DNA of 64,000 bases from the NCBI RefSeq assembly GCF_016863655.1, contig NZ_BOPH01000082.1, forward strand, positions 124,001 to 188,000, given 5' to 3'. Below, in pieces: positions 1 to 8,183 of this stretch. Each line of letters begins with the position of its first letter. Position 1 is the first letter of the stretch. The stretch comes from Virgisporangium ochraceum. Its GTDB lineage: Bacteria; Actinomycetota; Actinomycetes; Mycobacteriales; Micromonosporaceae. A program made the position numbers and the translations under genes. The notes beneath the pieces were generated by a model. That model worked only from the letters and a program-made list of their open reading frames with translations, ran no database searches and was not told the DNA's origin.

Positions 1-2
1 TG

Positions 3-680
3 CCGAAGCTTCCCCGGGGCATGACGGTGACCACCGGCAACGCCTACACGGCGGCCGTCGCCCGGCGCAACGTGATCGAGGCCAGCGAGGCCACCGGAAT
101 GGGTGACAGCGCCACGGTCGCCGTCGTCGGATGCACCGGGTCGGTCGGGGTGGCCGCCTCGCGACTGCTCGACCGGGAGGGCTTCCGGCTCGTGCTGATC
201 GGGCGGAGCCAGACGAGGGTCCGCAAGGAACTGGCCGACATCGTTCCGCGGGCACGGGTCTCGGGGACGATCGGCGACGTCGGGCAGGCCGACATCATCC
301 TGCTGCTGACCGGCGACCCCTCCGCGTACGTCACCCCGGATCTCGTGAAGCCGGGTGCCGTCGTGCTCGACCTCGCCCATCCGCTCAACATCCAGCACGA
401 GGACTACCCGTCGTTCCGGCAACGCGACGTTCGTGTGGCCCAGGGCGGACTGGCGCGCATTCCCGGCTACCACCTCACCACCGACCTGCGCCTGCCCGAC
501 CGGCACAGCGCACTGGCCTGCCTGGCCGAGACCTACCTGTTCGCGAAGGAGGGCATCACCGAGCACTCCGTGGGGCACGCCTCGGCGGACTTCGCCGTGC
601 AGATGGAGGCCGTCGCCGCCCGCCACGGGGTCAGCCCGCGCCCGCTCGACCTCGACATGAACGCGCGGGCGGCGCGGTGA
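3..680 (+). CDS. Acyl-ACP reductase-like NAD(P)-dependent oxidoreductase, 5' end outside window
   Basis: The reading frame is open to the left edge, so the start lies upstream; the ATG at 21 is probably internal. The visible part opens with a TTGNAYTAAV segment and then a Rossmann nucleotide-binding motif, VAVVGCTGSVG, at about residues 33-43 counted from that ATG. This order (TTGN-x-TAA, then GxTGxxG) is typical of the C-terminal half of long-chain acyl-ACP reductases, the fatty-aldehyde-forming enzymes first known from cyanobacteria, and of related shikimate-dehydrogenase-like proteins. The catalytic cysteine region would be in the missing N-terminal half, so activity cannot be judged. No aldehyde-deformylating oxygenase is nearby. 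The stop overlaps the start of the following permease (GTGA), which indicates co-translation. The product could equally act on another carboxyl-derived substrate. Confidence 0.5.
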   Translation, partial: PKLPRGMTVTTGNAYTAAVARRNVIEASEATGMGDSATVAVVGCTGSVGVAASRLLDREGFRLVLIGRSQTRVRKELADIVPRARVSGTIGDVGQADIILLLTGDPSAYVTPDLVKPGAVVLDLAHPLNIQHEDYPSFRQRDVRVAQGGLARIPGYHLTTDLRLPDRHSALACLAETYLFAKEGITEHSVGHASADFAVQMEAVAARHGVSPRPLDLDMNARAAR

Positions 681-2143
681 ACGGCACCGACGACCAGACC
701 ATCGGTGGGCGGTTCGGCATCGCCATCGCCGCGGGCGTGCCCGTTCTGGTGCTCGTGTCGATGGGACCGGTCGCCGCGCTCGTCGGGAACGCCTCGATCG
801 TGGTGTGGTTGCTCTCGGCCCTGATCGGTCTCCTGATGGCCGTCATCTTCGCCGAGCTCGCCGGCGGCTACCCGCGGGTCAACGGCGGGGTGGCCGTGCT
901 CGCCGCCGAGGTGCTCCAGCCGCGAAGCCGCGCACTCGCCCGGGTCGCCCAGTGGAGCTACTGGTTCGGCTGGAGCCCCGCGCTGGCGATCAACGGCCTG
1001 CTGGTGGGCGCCTACGTTCAGAGGATCGCCTTTCCGGACGGTCCGGCGTGGACCGCCGCGCTCATCGCCGGTCTGGTCCTGGTCACCAGCGCCACCGTCA
1101 ACCACTTCGGCATGCACGTCGGCGCCCGGCTGCAGGTCGTGCTCGTCGCGTGCGTCGTCGGCGTCGTCGGTCTCCTGTTCTTCGGTGCGTTGGCCAAGGG
1201 GAACATCGACCTGGACCATCTGCACCCCTTCGCGCCGTCCGAGGGCTGGCTGTCGGGCGCGGGTGTGCTCGGGCTCGCCGGAGCTCTGTTCATCGCCGGC
1301 TGGAGCGCCTACGGATCGGAGCTCGCGCTGTCCTATGCGATGCGGTACCGCGACGGTCTCCGGCAGGCCCTCCACGTGCTCGCGTTCGTGGCGCTGGTCA
1401 GCGTGTTCGCCTTCGGTGTCATCCCGTTCCTGCTCCTGGCGGTCGTCGGACCGGAGGGCCTGGCCGCCGACCCGGCGGACGCCTTCGTGATGCTCAGCGA
1501 ACGGTCGACCGACATCGGTGCCAGCGTGGTGCTCGGGGTGCTGGTGCTCGCCCTGCTGCTCGGGCTCAACATGATCGCGGTGGCGTCGTCCTGGACGCTG
1601 CACCAGATGAGCACCCGCGGCGACGCGTGGCCGACGCTGGGACGGCTCAACCGTCACGGCATGCCGGCACGGGCGCTGCGGTTCGACGTCGGGGTGAACC
1701 TGCTCCTGATCGCCGTGCTGACCGCGCTCGCGCGCGGTGACACGGCCGAGGTGCCGATCGCCGTGCTGGCCGCGGCGAACGTCGGCTACTTCATCAGCAT
1801 GACCCTCGCCCTAGCGGCGGCCTGGATCAACCATCGTCGGCCGGTGCGCCGCGGCCTGCTGCGGCTGCGCTCCGGCCTGGCGCGGACGGGCCCGGCGATC
1901 GCGGGGCTGAACCTCGTTCTGCTCGCCTGCGCCGGATGGGCCTGGGGCTGGCAGAACATCGTCGTCGGGACGTTGATGCTGGCCGGCGTCGTGGGGCTCG
2001 GTGCGGTCGCCAGGCGGCCGCGGCGGGCGACCGCACCAGCCGACGTCACGATGCCGCCTTGTTGGGGCCGAGCCGAGGCGGCCCGCCATACCTCGGACGA
2101 CCGGAACCCGATACACGCGGGAGAGAGGTGGCAACAGCCATGA
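677..2143 (+). CDS. APC-family amino acid/polyamine permease
   Basis: This 488-residue integral membrane protein has about 12 hydrophobic segments spread over its length. The first helix contains the small-residue stretch IAIAAGVPVLVLVSMGPVAALVG, in the position where APC-superfamily carriers bind substrate. A second loop, FAELAGGYPRVNGGV, resembles the conserved E-x-x-x-x-P-x-x-G-G motif that follows helix 2 in this family. The start is taken as GTG at 677 because it overlaps the stop of the upstream gene; longer readings have no helical content. APC carriers move amino acids, polyamines or organic cations by proton symport or exchange; the substrate here is unknown. It is probably translated with the reductase-like gene before it and the HTH gene after it. 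Confidence 0.75.
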   Translation: MNGTDDQTIGGRFGIAIAAGVPVLVLVSMGPVAALVGNASIVVWLLSALIGLLMAVIFAELAGGYPRVNGGVAVLAAEVLQPRSRALARVAQWSYWFGWSPALAINGLLVGAYVQRIAFPDGPAWTAALIAGLVLVTSATVNHFGMHVGARLQVVLVACVVGVVGLLFFGALAKGNIDLDHLHPFAPSEGWLSGAGVLGLAGALFIAGWSAYGSELALSYAMRYRDGLRQALHVLAFVALVSVFAFGVIPFLLLAVVGPEGLAADPADAFVMLSERSTDIGASVVLGVLVLALLLGLNMIAVASSWTLHQMSTRGDAWPTLGRLNRHGMPARALRFDVGVNLLLIAVLTALARGDTAEVPIAVLAAANVGYFISMTLALAAAWINHRRPVRRGLLRLRSGLARTGPAIAGLNLVLLACAGWAWGWQNIVVGTLMLAGVVGLGAVARRPRRATAPADVTMPPCWGRAEAARHTSDDRNPIHAGERWQQP

Positions 2144-2451
2144 CAGCGCGGGGCCGCATCGTGTCGACGCCCGGAAACAGCTTCGTCCTGAAGCAACTGT
2201 CCGACCGGGAGATCCAGACCGGTCCGGGACGGACGTTCGTCCTGGAACAGCTGACCGACCGTGAACTCCAGGTGCTCGGGCTCGTGGCCGCGGGTCACCG
2301 CAACCGCGAGATCGCCGAGGTCCTCAACGTCACGATCAAGACGGTGGAGTTCCACCTGAGCAACATCCTGGGCAAGCTCAACGCCCAGTCGCGCACCGAG
2401 GCCGTCACGCGTGCCTGGCAGGTCGGCATGCTCCGGCTCAACGCCTCCTGA
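2140..2451 (+). CDS. Single-domain LuxR-type HTH protein with duplicated N-terminal segment
   Basis: This 103-residue protein is almost entirely one GerE/LuxR DNA-binding domain at residues 42-100 (LTDRELQVLGLVAAGHRNRE, then the recognition helix IKTVEFHLSNIL). It has no receiver, PAS or ligand-binding domain. The N-terminus carries an imperfect copy of the HTH entry segment: SFVLKQLSDREIQ at about residues 11-23, then TFVLEQLTDRELQ at 33-45. The corresponding DNA is also similar, so this is a recent tandem duplication. The ATG at 2140 overlaps the permease stop (ATGA) and follows a purine-rich GAGAGAGG. The protein probably acts as an autonomous DNA-binding regulator, or partners another LuxR protein, for this operon. 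Confidence 0.75.
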   Translation: MTARGRIVSTPGNSFVLKQLSDREIQTGPGRTFVLEQLTDRELQVLGLVAAGHRNREIAEVLNVTIKTVEFHLSNILGKLNAQSRTEAVTRAWQVGMLRLNAS

Positions 2452-2464
2452 CCGGCGGCCGACG

Positions 2465-3790
2465 ATGCCGAAGACGACTGTCACGCCGGACCCGCGACGG
2501 GCCGTTCCGGCGACCGACACGCTGCTGCGTGATCCCCGTCTGCTCGCCGCCCTCGACCGGCTCGGGCCGACCGTGGTGCGGCGGGCCGTCACCGCCGCAC
2601 AGGACCGGGCCCGTCGCGGGGAGATCAGCCCCACCGACGTGGCCGACGCGGCCGTGTCCGCGCTGCCCCGTCGACCGACCACCCTGCGGCCGATCGTCAA
2701 CGCCACCGGCGTTCTGGTGCACACGAACCTCGGGCGGGCCGTCCTGTCCCCGGCCGCCCGGTCCGCGGTCGGGGTCGCGTGCGGGGCGACCGACATCGAG
2801 TACGACCTGTCGACCGGGCTGCGCGGCCGCCGTGCGTCCGGTCTCGCGGCCGCGTTGGCCGACGCCGTGCCCGCCGCGGAGGACGTGCACGTCGTGAACA
2901 ACAACGCGGCGGCCCTGGTGCTCGCCGCCACCGCACTCGCCCGGGGCGGCGAGATCGTCATCAGCCGGGGTGAGCTGGTCGAGATCGGCGACGCGTTCCG
3001 GATCCCGGAGCTGTTGGAGTCCACCGGAGCCAGGCTCCGCGAGGTCGGAACGACCAACCGCACGTCCATCCGCGACTACCGGGACGCCGTCGGGCCGGCG
3101 ACCGCGTTCGTCCTCAAGGTGCATCCGTCGAACTTCCGGGTCGAAGGCTTCACGCGTGGCGTGGGGGTCGCCGAGCTCGCCGCTCTCCCCGTGCCCGTCG
3201 TGTTCGACATCGGATCGGGACTGCTCGCCCCCGAACCGGCCCTGCCCGACGAACCGGATGCCGACAGCGCCCTGCGTGCCGGCGCCGCCCTCGTCACCGC
3301 CAGCGGCGACAAGCTCCTGGGCGGCCCTCAGGCCGGTCTGCTGCTGGGCAGGCGCGAGCTGGTCGCGCGGCTGCGCCGTCACCCGATCGCGCGCGCGTTG
3401 CGGCTGGACAAGCTGACCGCCGCGGCGCTGGAGGCGACGCTGCGCGGACCGGCGCCGCCGACGCTCGCGTCCCTGCGCGTTCCGCTGCCCCGCCTCGGGT
3501 TCCGCGCCGACGCGATGGCGTTGCGTCTGGTGGGGCACGGCATCGACGCGCGGGTCGTGGAGAGCTGGGCGGTGGTCGGCGCCGGCGGTGCCCCGGGCGT
3601 CCGCCTGCCGAGCCGGGCGGTGAGCCTCGACGAGCGGCTCGCGGTTCCGCTGCGTCGGCTGGACCCGGCCGTGGTCGGTCACCTCGACGGCGGCAGGCTG
3701 CTGCTGGATCTGCGGTCGATCCCGGAGGATCTCGACGAGACGGTCTGCGCCGCCGTCGTGGCCGCGGCGTCGGGCAACGGGAGCGGGTGA
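2465..3790 (+). CDS. selA: L-seryl-tRNA(Sec) selenium transferase
   Basis: SelA is a PLP enzyme that converts seryl-tRNA(Sec) to selenocysteinyl-tRNA(Sec) with selenophosphate as donor. The 441 residues match the normal bacterial SelA length. The N-terminal tRNA-binding part is followed by the characteristic INATGVLVHTNLGRAVLS segment (about residues 79-96), the cofactor-pocket stretch VVNNNAAALVLAA, the KVHPSNFRVEGF stretch and the PLP lysine in SGDKLLGGPQAG (Lys283). The ATG at 2465 lies 14 bases after the HTH gene. The stop overlaps the start of selB, so the two are co-translated. The selD gene that would supply selenophosphate is not in this window. Confidence 0.95.
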   Translation: MPKTTVTPDPRRAVPATDTLLRDPRLLAALDRLGPTVVRRAVTAAQDRARRGEISPTDVADAAVSALPRRPTTLRPIVNATGVLVHTNLGRAVLSPAARSAVGVACGATDIEYDLSTGLRGRRASGLAAALADAVPAAEDVHVVNNNAAALVLAATALARGGEIVISRGELVEIGDAFRIPELLESTGARLREVGTTNRTSIRDYRDAVGPATAFVLKVHPSNFRVEGFTRGVGVAELAALPVPVVFDIGSGLLAPEPALPDEPDADSALRAGAALVTASGDKLLGGPQAGLLLGRRELVARLRRHPIARALRLDKLTAAALEATLRGPAPPTLASLRVPLPRLGFRADAMALRLVGHGIDARVVESWAVVGAGGAPGVRLPSRAVSLDERLAVPLRRLDPAVVGHLDGGRLLLDLRSIPEDLDETVCAAVVAAASGNGSG

Positions 3791-5601
3791 TGCACGTCCT
3801 CGCGACGGCCGGACACGTCGACCACGGAAAGTCCACCCTGATCCGGAACCTGACCGGGATGGAACCCGACCGGCTGGCCGAGGAACGCACCCGCGGTCTC
3901 ACGATCGACCTGGGGTTCGCGTGGATGACGTTGCCGTCGCGGCGGCAGGTCGCGTTCGTCGACGTGCCCGGCCACGAACGGTTTCTCGGCACCATGCTCG
4001 CCGGCGTCGGCCCGGTGCCGGCCGTGCTGTTCGTGGTCGCTGCGGACGAGGGCTGGAAACCCCAGTCCGAGGAGCACCTCGCGGCGCTCGACGCGCTCGG
4101 TGTGCGGCACGGGCTGCTGGTGGTCACCAGGAGCGACCTGGCCGATCCGGCACCGGCGCTCGCGGCCGCCCGTGAGCGGCTCGCACGATCGAGCCTCGGG
4201 ACGGTGCCCGCGGTCGCGGTGAGCGCGGCCACCGGTGCCGGCCTGCCGCGGCTCGTCGCCGCGATCGACGAGGTGACCTCCGGCCTGCCGGAGCCGGACC
4301 GGACCGCACCGGTGCGACTGTGGCTGGACCGGTCGTTCACGATCCGGGGCAGCGGGGTCGTCGTGACCGGCACGCTCGGCGCCGGCACGGTCGACATCGG
4401 CGACGAGCTGGAGCTTTCGCCGTCGCGGCAACGGGTGCAGGTGCGTGGGCTGCAGACGCTGGAGCGGCCGGCCCGTTCGGTCGGGCCGGTCGCCCGGGTC
4501 GCCGTCAACCTCCGCGGTGCGGAGCGGTCTACGGTCTCGCGGGGCATGGCGCTGCTGACCCCCGGACGGTGGTCGCTGCCGGACGTCGTCGACGTCCGGC
4601 TCGACCGGCCAGGCGACGCCGAGGAGTCCGACTGGGAGGTGCCCGGTGCGGCGGTGCTGCATGTCGGCTCCGGCCGGACGGTCGTGCGGATCCGGCCGCT
4701 CGCCCACGACCGGCGACGGCTGGTCGCCCGGTTGGCCCTGCGCGACCGGATGCCGCTGCACGTCGGCGACCGGGCCGTCCTGCGTGACCCGGGCCAGTCG
4801 CACGGGGAGACCCGCGTTCTCGGCCGGGTGACCGTTCTGGACGTGCGCCCGCCCGCGCTGCGCCGGCGGGGCGACGCCGCGCGGCGGGGCTTGCGGCTGC
4901 TGGAGCTGGTGGACGTCCCGGACGGCGCGGTGATGCTCGACCAGCACGGCGTGCTGCGCCTGCCGGACTTCACCCTGATGGGTGTGGCACCGCCCGACGT
5001 CCCCGCCGTGGGGGAGTGGCTGATCCACCCGGACCACCGTCGGAGGATGGGGGAGCGGCTGGTCTCGCTGGTCACCGGGTACGCGGTGAGGAACCCGCTC
5101 GAACGCGGCATGCCGGTCGACGCGGCCAGGCGGGCCCTCGACCTCCCGCACCGCCGGCTCGTCGACGCCGTCCTGCCCTCGCCGTTGCGGATCGTGGAAG
5201 GGCGGATCCGGCGGGCCGACCAGGTTCAGGAACTGCCGGGCCCGTTGGCGCGGGCCGTCGGCGTGGTGGTCACCCGGCTCGCGGAGGCGCCGTTCCGGGC
5301 GCCGGAGCACCAGGAGCTGGCCGCGCTCGGCCTGGACCGCAAGGGGCTCGCCGCGGCCGAACGCACGGGTCATCTGCTGCGGATCGCCGACGGCGTCGTC
5401 CTGGCGCCCGGTGCCGACGAGGAGGCGGCGAGGATCCTGGCCGGGCTGCCGCAGCCGTTCTCCGCGTCGGACGCCCGCCGCGCCCTGGACACGACCCGCC
5501 GGGTGATCATCCCGTTGCTGGAGCTGCTCGACCGCGGTGGCTACACCGAACGGGTCGACGCCAACCAGCGTCGCTGCCGGACGCCCGCCACGTCACCGTG
5601 A
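3790..5601 (+). CDS. selB: Selenocysteine-specific translation elongation factor
   Basis: SelB is a GTPase that carries selenocysteinyl-tRNA(Sec) to ribosomes paused at UGA with a SECIS element. The 603-residue protein starts with the P-loop GHVDHGKST (residues 8-16), followed by the switch segment containing RTRGLTIDLGF and the DVPGH G3 motif (Asp58). The G4 motif reads TRSD rather than NKxD. Domains II and III follow, then the C-terminal winged helices that bind SECIS RNA; the last wing covers about residues 555-595. GTG at 3787 is an alternative start two codons from nothing else useful; ATG 3790 overlaps the selA stop. The 3' end overlaps the convergent monooxygenase gene by 9 bases. Confidence 0.95.
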   Translation: MHVLATAGHVDHGKSTLIRNLTGMEPDRLAEERTRGLTIDLGFAWMTLPSRRQVAFVDVPGHERFLGTMLAGVGPVPAVLFVVAADEGWKPQSEEHLAALDALGVRHGLLVVTRSDLADPAPALAAARERLARSSLGTVPAVAVSAATGAGLPRLVAAIDEVTSGLPEPDRTAPVRLWLDRSFTIRGSGVVVTGTLGAGTVDIGDELELSPSRQRVQVRGLQTLERPARSVGPVARVAVNLRGAERSTVSRGMALLTPGRWSLPDVVDVRLDRPGDAEESDWEVPGAAVLHVGSGRTVVRIRPLAHDRRRLVARLALRDRMPLHVGDRAVLRDPGQSHGETRVLGRVTVLDVRPPALRRRGDAARRGLRLLELVDVPDGAVMLDQHGVLRLPDFTLMGVAPPDVPAVGEWLIHPDHRRRMGERLVSLVTGYAVRNPLERGMPVDAARRALDLPHRRLVDAVLPSPLRIVEGRIRRADQVQELPGPLARAVGVVVTRLAEAPFRAPEHQELAALGLDRKGLAAAERTGHLLRIADGVVLAPGADEEAARILAGLPQPFSASDARRALDTTRRVIIPLLELLDRGGYTERVDANQRRCRTPATSP

Positions 5602-6729
5602 GATGGCCGCCGCGATCGTTCGGGCCGCCCGCCGTGCCTGTGACGGCATCTGCGGCAGCCGTCCGGTGACCGCGGGTTGGAAGCCGACGAAGACGACGCC
5701 GGGCGCGCCAGGACAGGGGCCGCCGTCGCCGCGGACGAGGTGCCCCCTGTCGTCGAAGACGTCGAGTTCGGCGGCGAGCGTCCGGACCCGGCTGCGGTAT
5801 CCGGTCGCCGCCAGCACCACGTCGGGCTCGACCTCCTGACCATCGACGAGCCGCACGGTGGTGGCGGTGAACCCGGCGACGGCCGGCAGGAGGTTCACCG
5901 TGCCGGCGCGCAGGGCGGCCACGATCCCGTCGGCCACGACCGGTTCCGTGCCGTCGCGGTGGAGGGCGGTGCCGAGCCGGGCGGTGGGCCGTGGCAGGGG
6001 ATCGGGCCAGGTGCGTCCCAGCAGACCGTGCGTGGCCGCGCCGGCGACGTCGAGCAGCCACGCCGGGGCGTACCGGGTGACCGGCAGCGGGGTGAGCGGA
6101 TAGCCCGCGACCTGCCGGGGGAACAGGTTCGTGCAGGAACGGACGGACAGGTCCACCCGGCCGGCGCCGCCCTCGGCGAGCAGGAGTGCGATCTCCAACC
6201 CGCTGGCACCTCCTCCGACGACCAGCACGTGCCGTCCCCGGTACGGCCCGGGATTCCGGTACTCCGCCGCGTGCGCGAAGTCGCCGCCGTAGTGGTCGAT
6301 TCCGGGCCACGGCGGGACCACCGGTTCGTCGAACGGCCCGGAGGCGACCACGACGGCCGCCGCGGTCAGGTCGCCTTTGGACGTGCGCAGCGTCCACCGG
6401 TCGGGTCCCGCGCCGGGAACGATGCGGTCGACGTCGACCTGCGTGACGATGTCGAGCCGGTGGGAGTCGGCGTACCGCTCGAGGTAGGCGACATAGTCGT
6501 CACGCGAGACCCAGCGACCCGCGCCGCGGGGGACCGGTCGGCCCGGCAGCGCCGACAGCCAACGGACGGTGTTGAGCCGCAGCCCGTCGTACCGCGACCG
6601 CCAGTTGGACCCGACCGCACCGCCGCGCTCCAGCAGGGTGGCGCTAATGCCCCTGCGACGGAGCCCGGCGGCGACGGCGAGCCCCGCGGGCCCGGCGCCG
6701 ACGATGACGACCCTGGACGTGTCAGGCAC
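5593..6729 (-). CDS. FAD/NAD(P)-dependent monooxygenase, FMO/CzcO-like
   Basis: This 378-residue flavoprotein has an N-terminal FAD site, VVIVGAGPAGLAVA, and a second nucleotide site, VLVVGGGASGLEIA, near residue 170. A late LAATGYRSR segment matches the C-terminal ATG motif of flavin-containing and Baeyer-Villiger-like monooxygenases. Members oxygenate nitrogen, sulfur or carbon in small molecules. The start overlaps the end of the upstream methyltransferase by 8 bases, so the pair forms one transcription unit reading away from the LysR-type gene. The position between selB and selC is suggestive of sulfur or selenium chemistry, but this is inference only. The substrate is unknown. Confidence 0.8.
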   Translation of the reverse strand: MPDTSRVVIVGAGPAGLAVAAGLRRRGISATLLERGGAVGSNWRSRYDGLRLNTVRWLSALPGRPVPRGAGRWVSRDDYVAYLERYADSHRLDIVTQVDVDRIVPGAGPDRWTLRTSKGDLTAAAVVVASGPFDEPVVPPWPGIDHYGGDFAHAAEYRNPGPYRGRHVLVVGGGASGLEIALLLAEGGAGRVDLSVRSCTNLFPRQVAGYPLTPLPVTRYAPAWLLDVAGAATHGLLGRTWPDPLPRPTARLGTALHRDGTEPVVADGIVAALRAGTVNLLPAVAGFTATTVRLVDGQEVEPDVVLAATGYRSRVRTLAAELDVFDDRGHLVRGDGGPCPGAPGVVFVGFQPAVTGRLPQMPSQARRAARTIAAAISR

Positions 6730-7777
6730 GGTGCCCCCGCAGCATGACGAAGGGCCGGAAGTCCACCGCCGGCAGCGGTTCCGCTCCGGTCAGTTCGTAT
6801 CCGGCGTTCGCGAACAGCTCCTCGAACTCCTCGATGGTCCGCTCCCGGCCGTTGACGGTCAGCAGCGAGTTGATGTCGATCAGGCGGGCGACCGGATCGT
6901 GTGCCGCGCCGCTGGGCAGGAAGCCTTCGAAGGCGATGAGTGTGCTGTGCGGGAGAGCGGCCATGTAGCAGCTGTCGAGCAGCCACGACGCGGAGTCGTC
7001 GTCGCAGTCGTGGAGCACGCCCTTGATGACGTAGAGGTCGCCCCCCGGTGGCACCCGCTGGAGGAAGTCCCCTCCCACGACGGTGACCCGGTCGGCCAGT
7101 CCCAGGGCGTTGATCACGGTTCGGGCGTGGTCGACCACGGGTGGCCGGTCGAAGATCACGCCCGTCGCGCCGGGCGCCAGGCGCAGCAGCGCGGGCAGCA
7201 GCCGGCACTGCCCGTCGCCGATGGCGACGATCCGCCGGCACGACTCCAGCGCGCTGTCGCGTTGCAGCGCCGGCAGGACGGCGGCTTCGATGTCGACGAG
7301 CCGGTCGGACGTCGCGAGGCGGCCTTCGGGATGCGCGTCCCGGTACTGCCAGGTGTCCATTCCGATGACGTCGGACGCGACCGCCCGGTTCCTGGTGACC
7401 GCCTCGGTGAGCTGGGCCGCACTGCGCCAGTGGATCGGCTCGTTGGCCGCCAGGGCGATCTCGCGCAACGAGTGCGGTCCCCGGCGCAGGCACTCGCTCA
7501 ACGCGTTGATGGCGAACGTCTCGTCGGCGGGCTCGTCGAGGAGACCGAGGCTGACGGCGGTGCGCAGCAGCCGCAGCATTCCGGCCCGGTCGACGCCGGT
7601 CGCCCCGGCCAACCGGGTCGCCGTGCTCGGTCCGGTGGAGAGGCGGTCCGGGATGTCGAAGCGGGCGACCGCCGCCACCACCGCGGTGACGTGATGGCCG
7701 AGGATCATCTGCAGCACGGTCCGAATAGGCGTGTGAACAGCAGGGCTGACCGGCCGGCCGGTTGTCTCGATGCCCAT
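6722..7777 (-). CDS. SAM-dependent O-methyltransferase-like protein with atypical motif I
   Basis: This 351-residue protein has the layout of secondary-metabolite O-methyltransferases. An N-terminal helical dimerisation/winged-helix part covers about residues 10-110 and a Rossmann domain follows. The catalytic-base motif is recognisable as KGVLHDCDDD (His near residue 253), with Cys where Trp is usual. The glycine-rich SAM motif, normally DxGGGxG, reads AIGDGQCRLL, so cofactor binding may be altered or lost. The start at 7777 faces an AT-rich intergenic region shared with the divergent LysR-type gene, the likely regulator. It is coupled to the downstream monooxygenase by an 8-base overlap. 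Confidence 0.75.
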   Translation of the reverse strand: MGIETTGRPVSPAVHTPIRTVLQMILGHHVTAVVAAVARFDIPDRLSTGPSTATRLAGATGVDRAGMLRLLRTAVSLGLLDEPADETFAINALSECLRRGPHSLREIALAANEPIHWRSAAQLTEAVTRNRAVASDVIGMDTWQYRDAHPEGRLATSDRLVDIEAAVLPALQRDSALESCRRIVAIGDGQCRLLPALLRLAPGATGVIFDRPPVVDHARTVINALGLADRVTVVGGDFLQRVPPGGDLYVIKGVLHDCDDDSASWLLDSCYMAALPHSTLIAFEGFLPSGAAHDPVARLIDINSLLTVNGRERTIEEFEELFANAGYELTGAEPLPAVDFRPFVMLRGHRA

Positions 7778-8183
7778 GCGCCGACCGTATGCCGAATATC
7801 GGAAGAAAAGCCTAGGGTTTTGCCGGGTGCGCTTCGCAGGTGCTGGTAGCCGCCAATCCGGCGTTTGCCGCCGGCATTCCGTGGTTATGCGGCGTGAGCA
7901 CCAACAATGGAAATTGATTCGATGGTCGACATATTCGTTTTATGTTTGCCGTCATTCTGGTTCGGCACAAACGGAACCAATGGGGCAATCTTATTGCGCT
8001 GGCAGTGCAGGGAAGCTTAGGCTGGGCTTAGATGTCGCGGTCGGCGCGGTCGTTCCATGACGAATGCCTCCAATGTGCCACCTGACTTGTTTTCGCCGGT
8101 AATGGCTGATGAATTGACGTGATTCTTGCTGATCACACGGGTACCGGAAGATCGAAGACTCGCTATAATTAAAAGGAGCCGGC
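7778..8183. other. AT-rich divergent intergenic region
   Basis: This 406-base gap separates the divergent methyltransferase and LysR-type genes and is clearly poorer in GC than its surroundings. I see no convincing ORF or RNA gene. A TATAAT hexamer at 8164-8169 stands 14 bases before the GTG of the LysR gene, with AAAAGGAG (8171-8178) between. LysR-type proteins usually bind such divergent regions, so the operators for the flanking genes are probably here, although I cannot assign them. Confidence 0.5.

Noticed and set aside
3294-5373. Long minus-strand frames opposite selA/selB
   Set aside because: They are shadows of selA/selB with no recognisable protein features.
7770-8060. 96-codon plus-strand ORF in the AT-rich gap
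   Set aside because: No ribosome site or domain; it begins inside the methyltransferase gene start on the other strand and has atypical composition.
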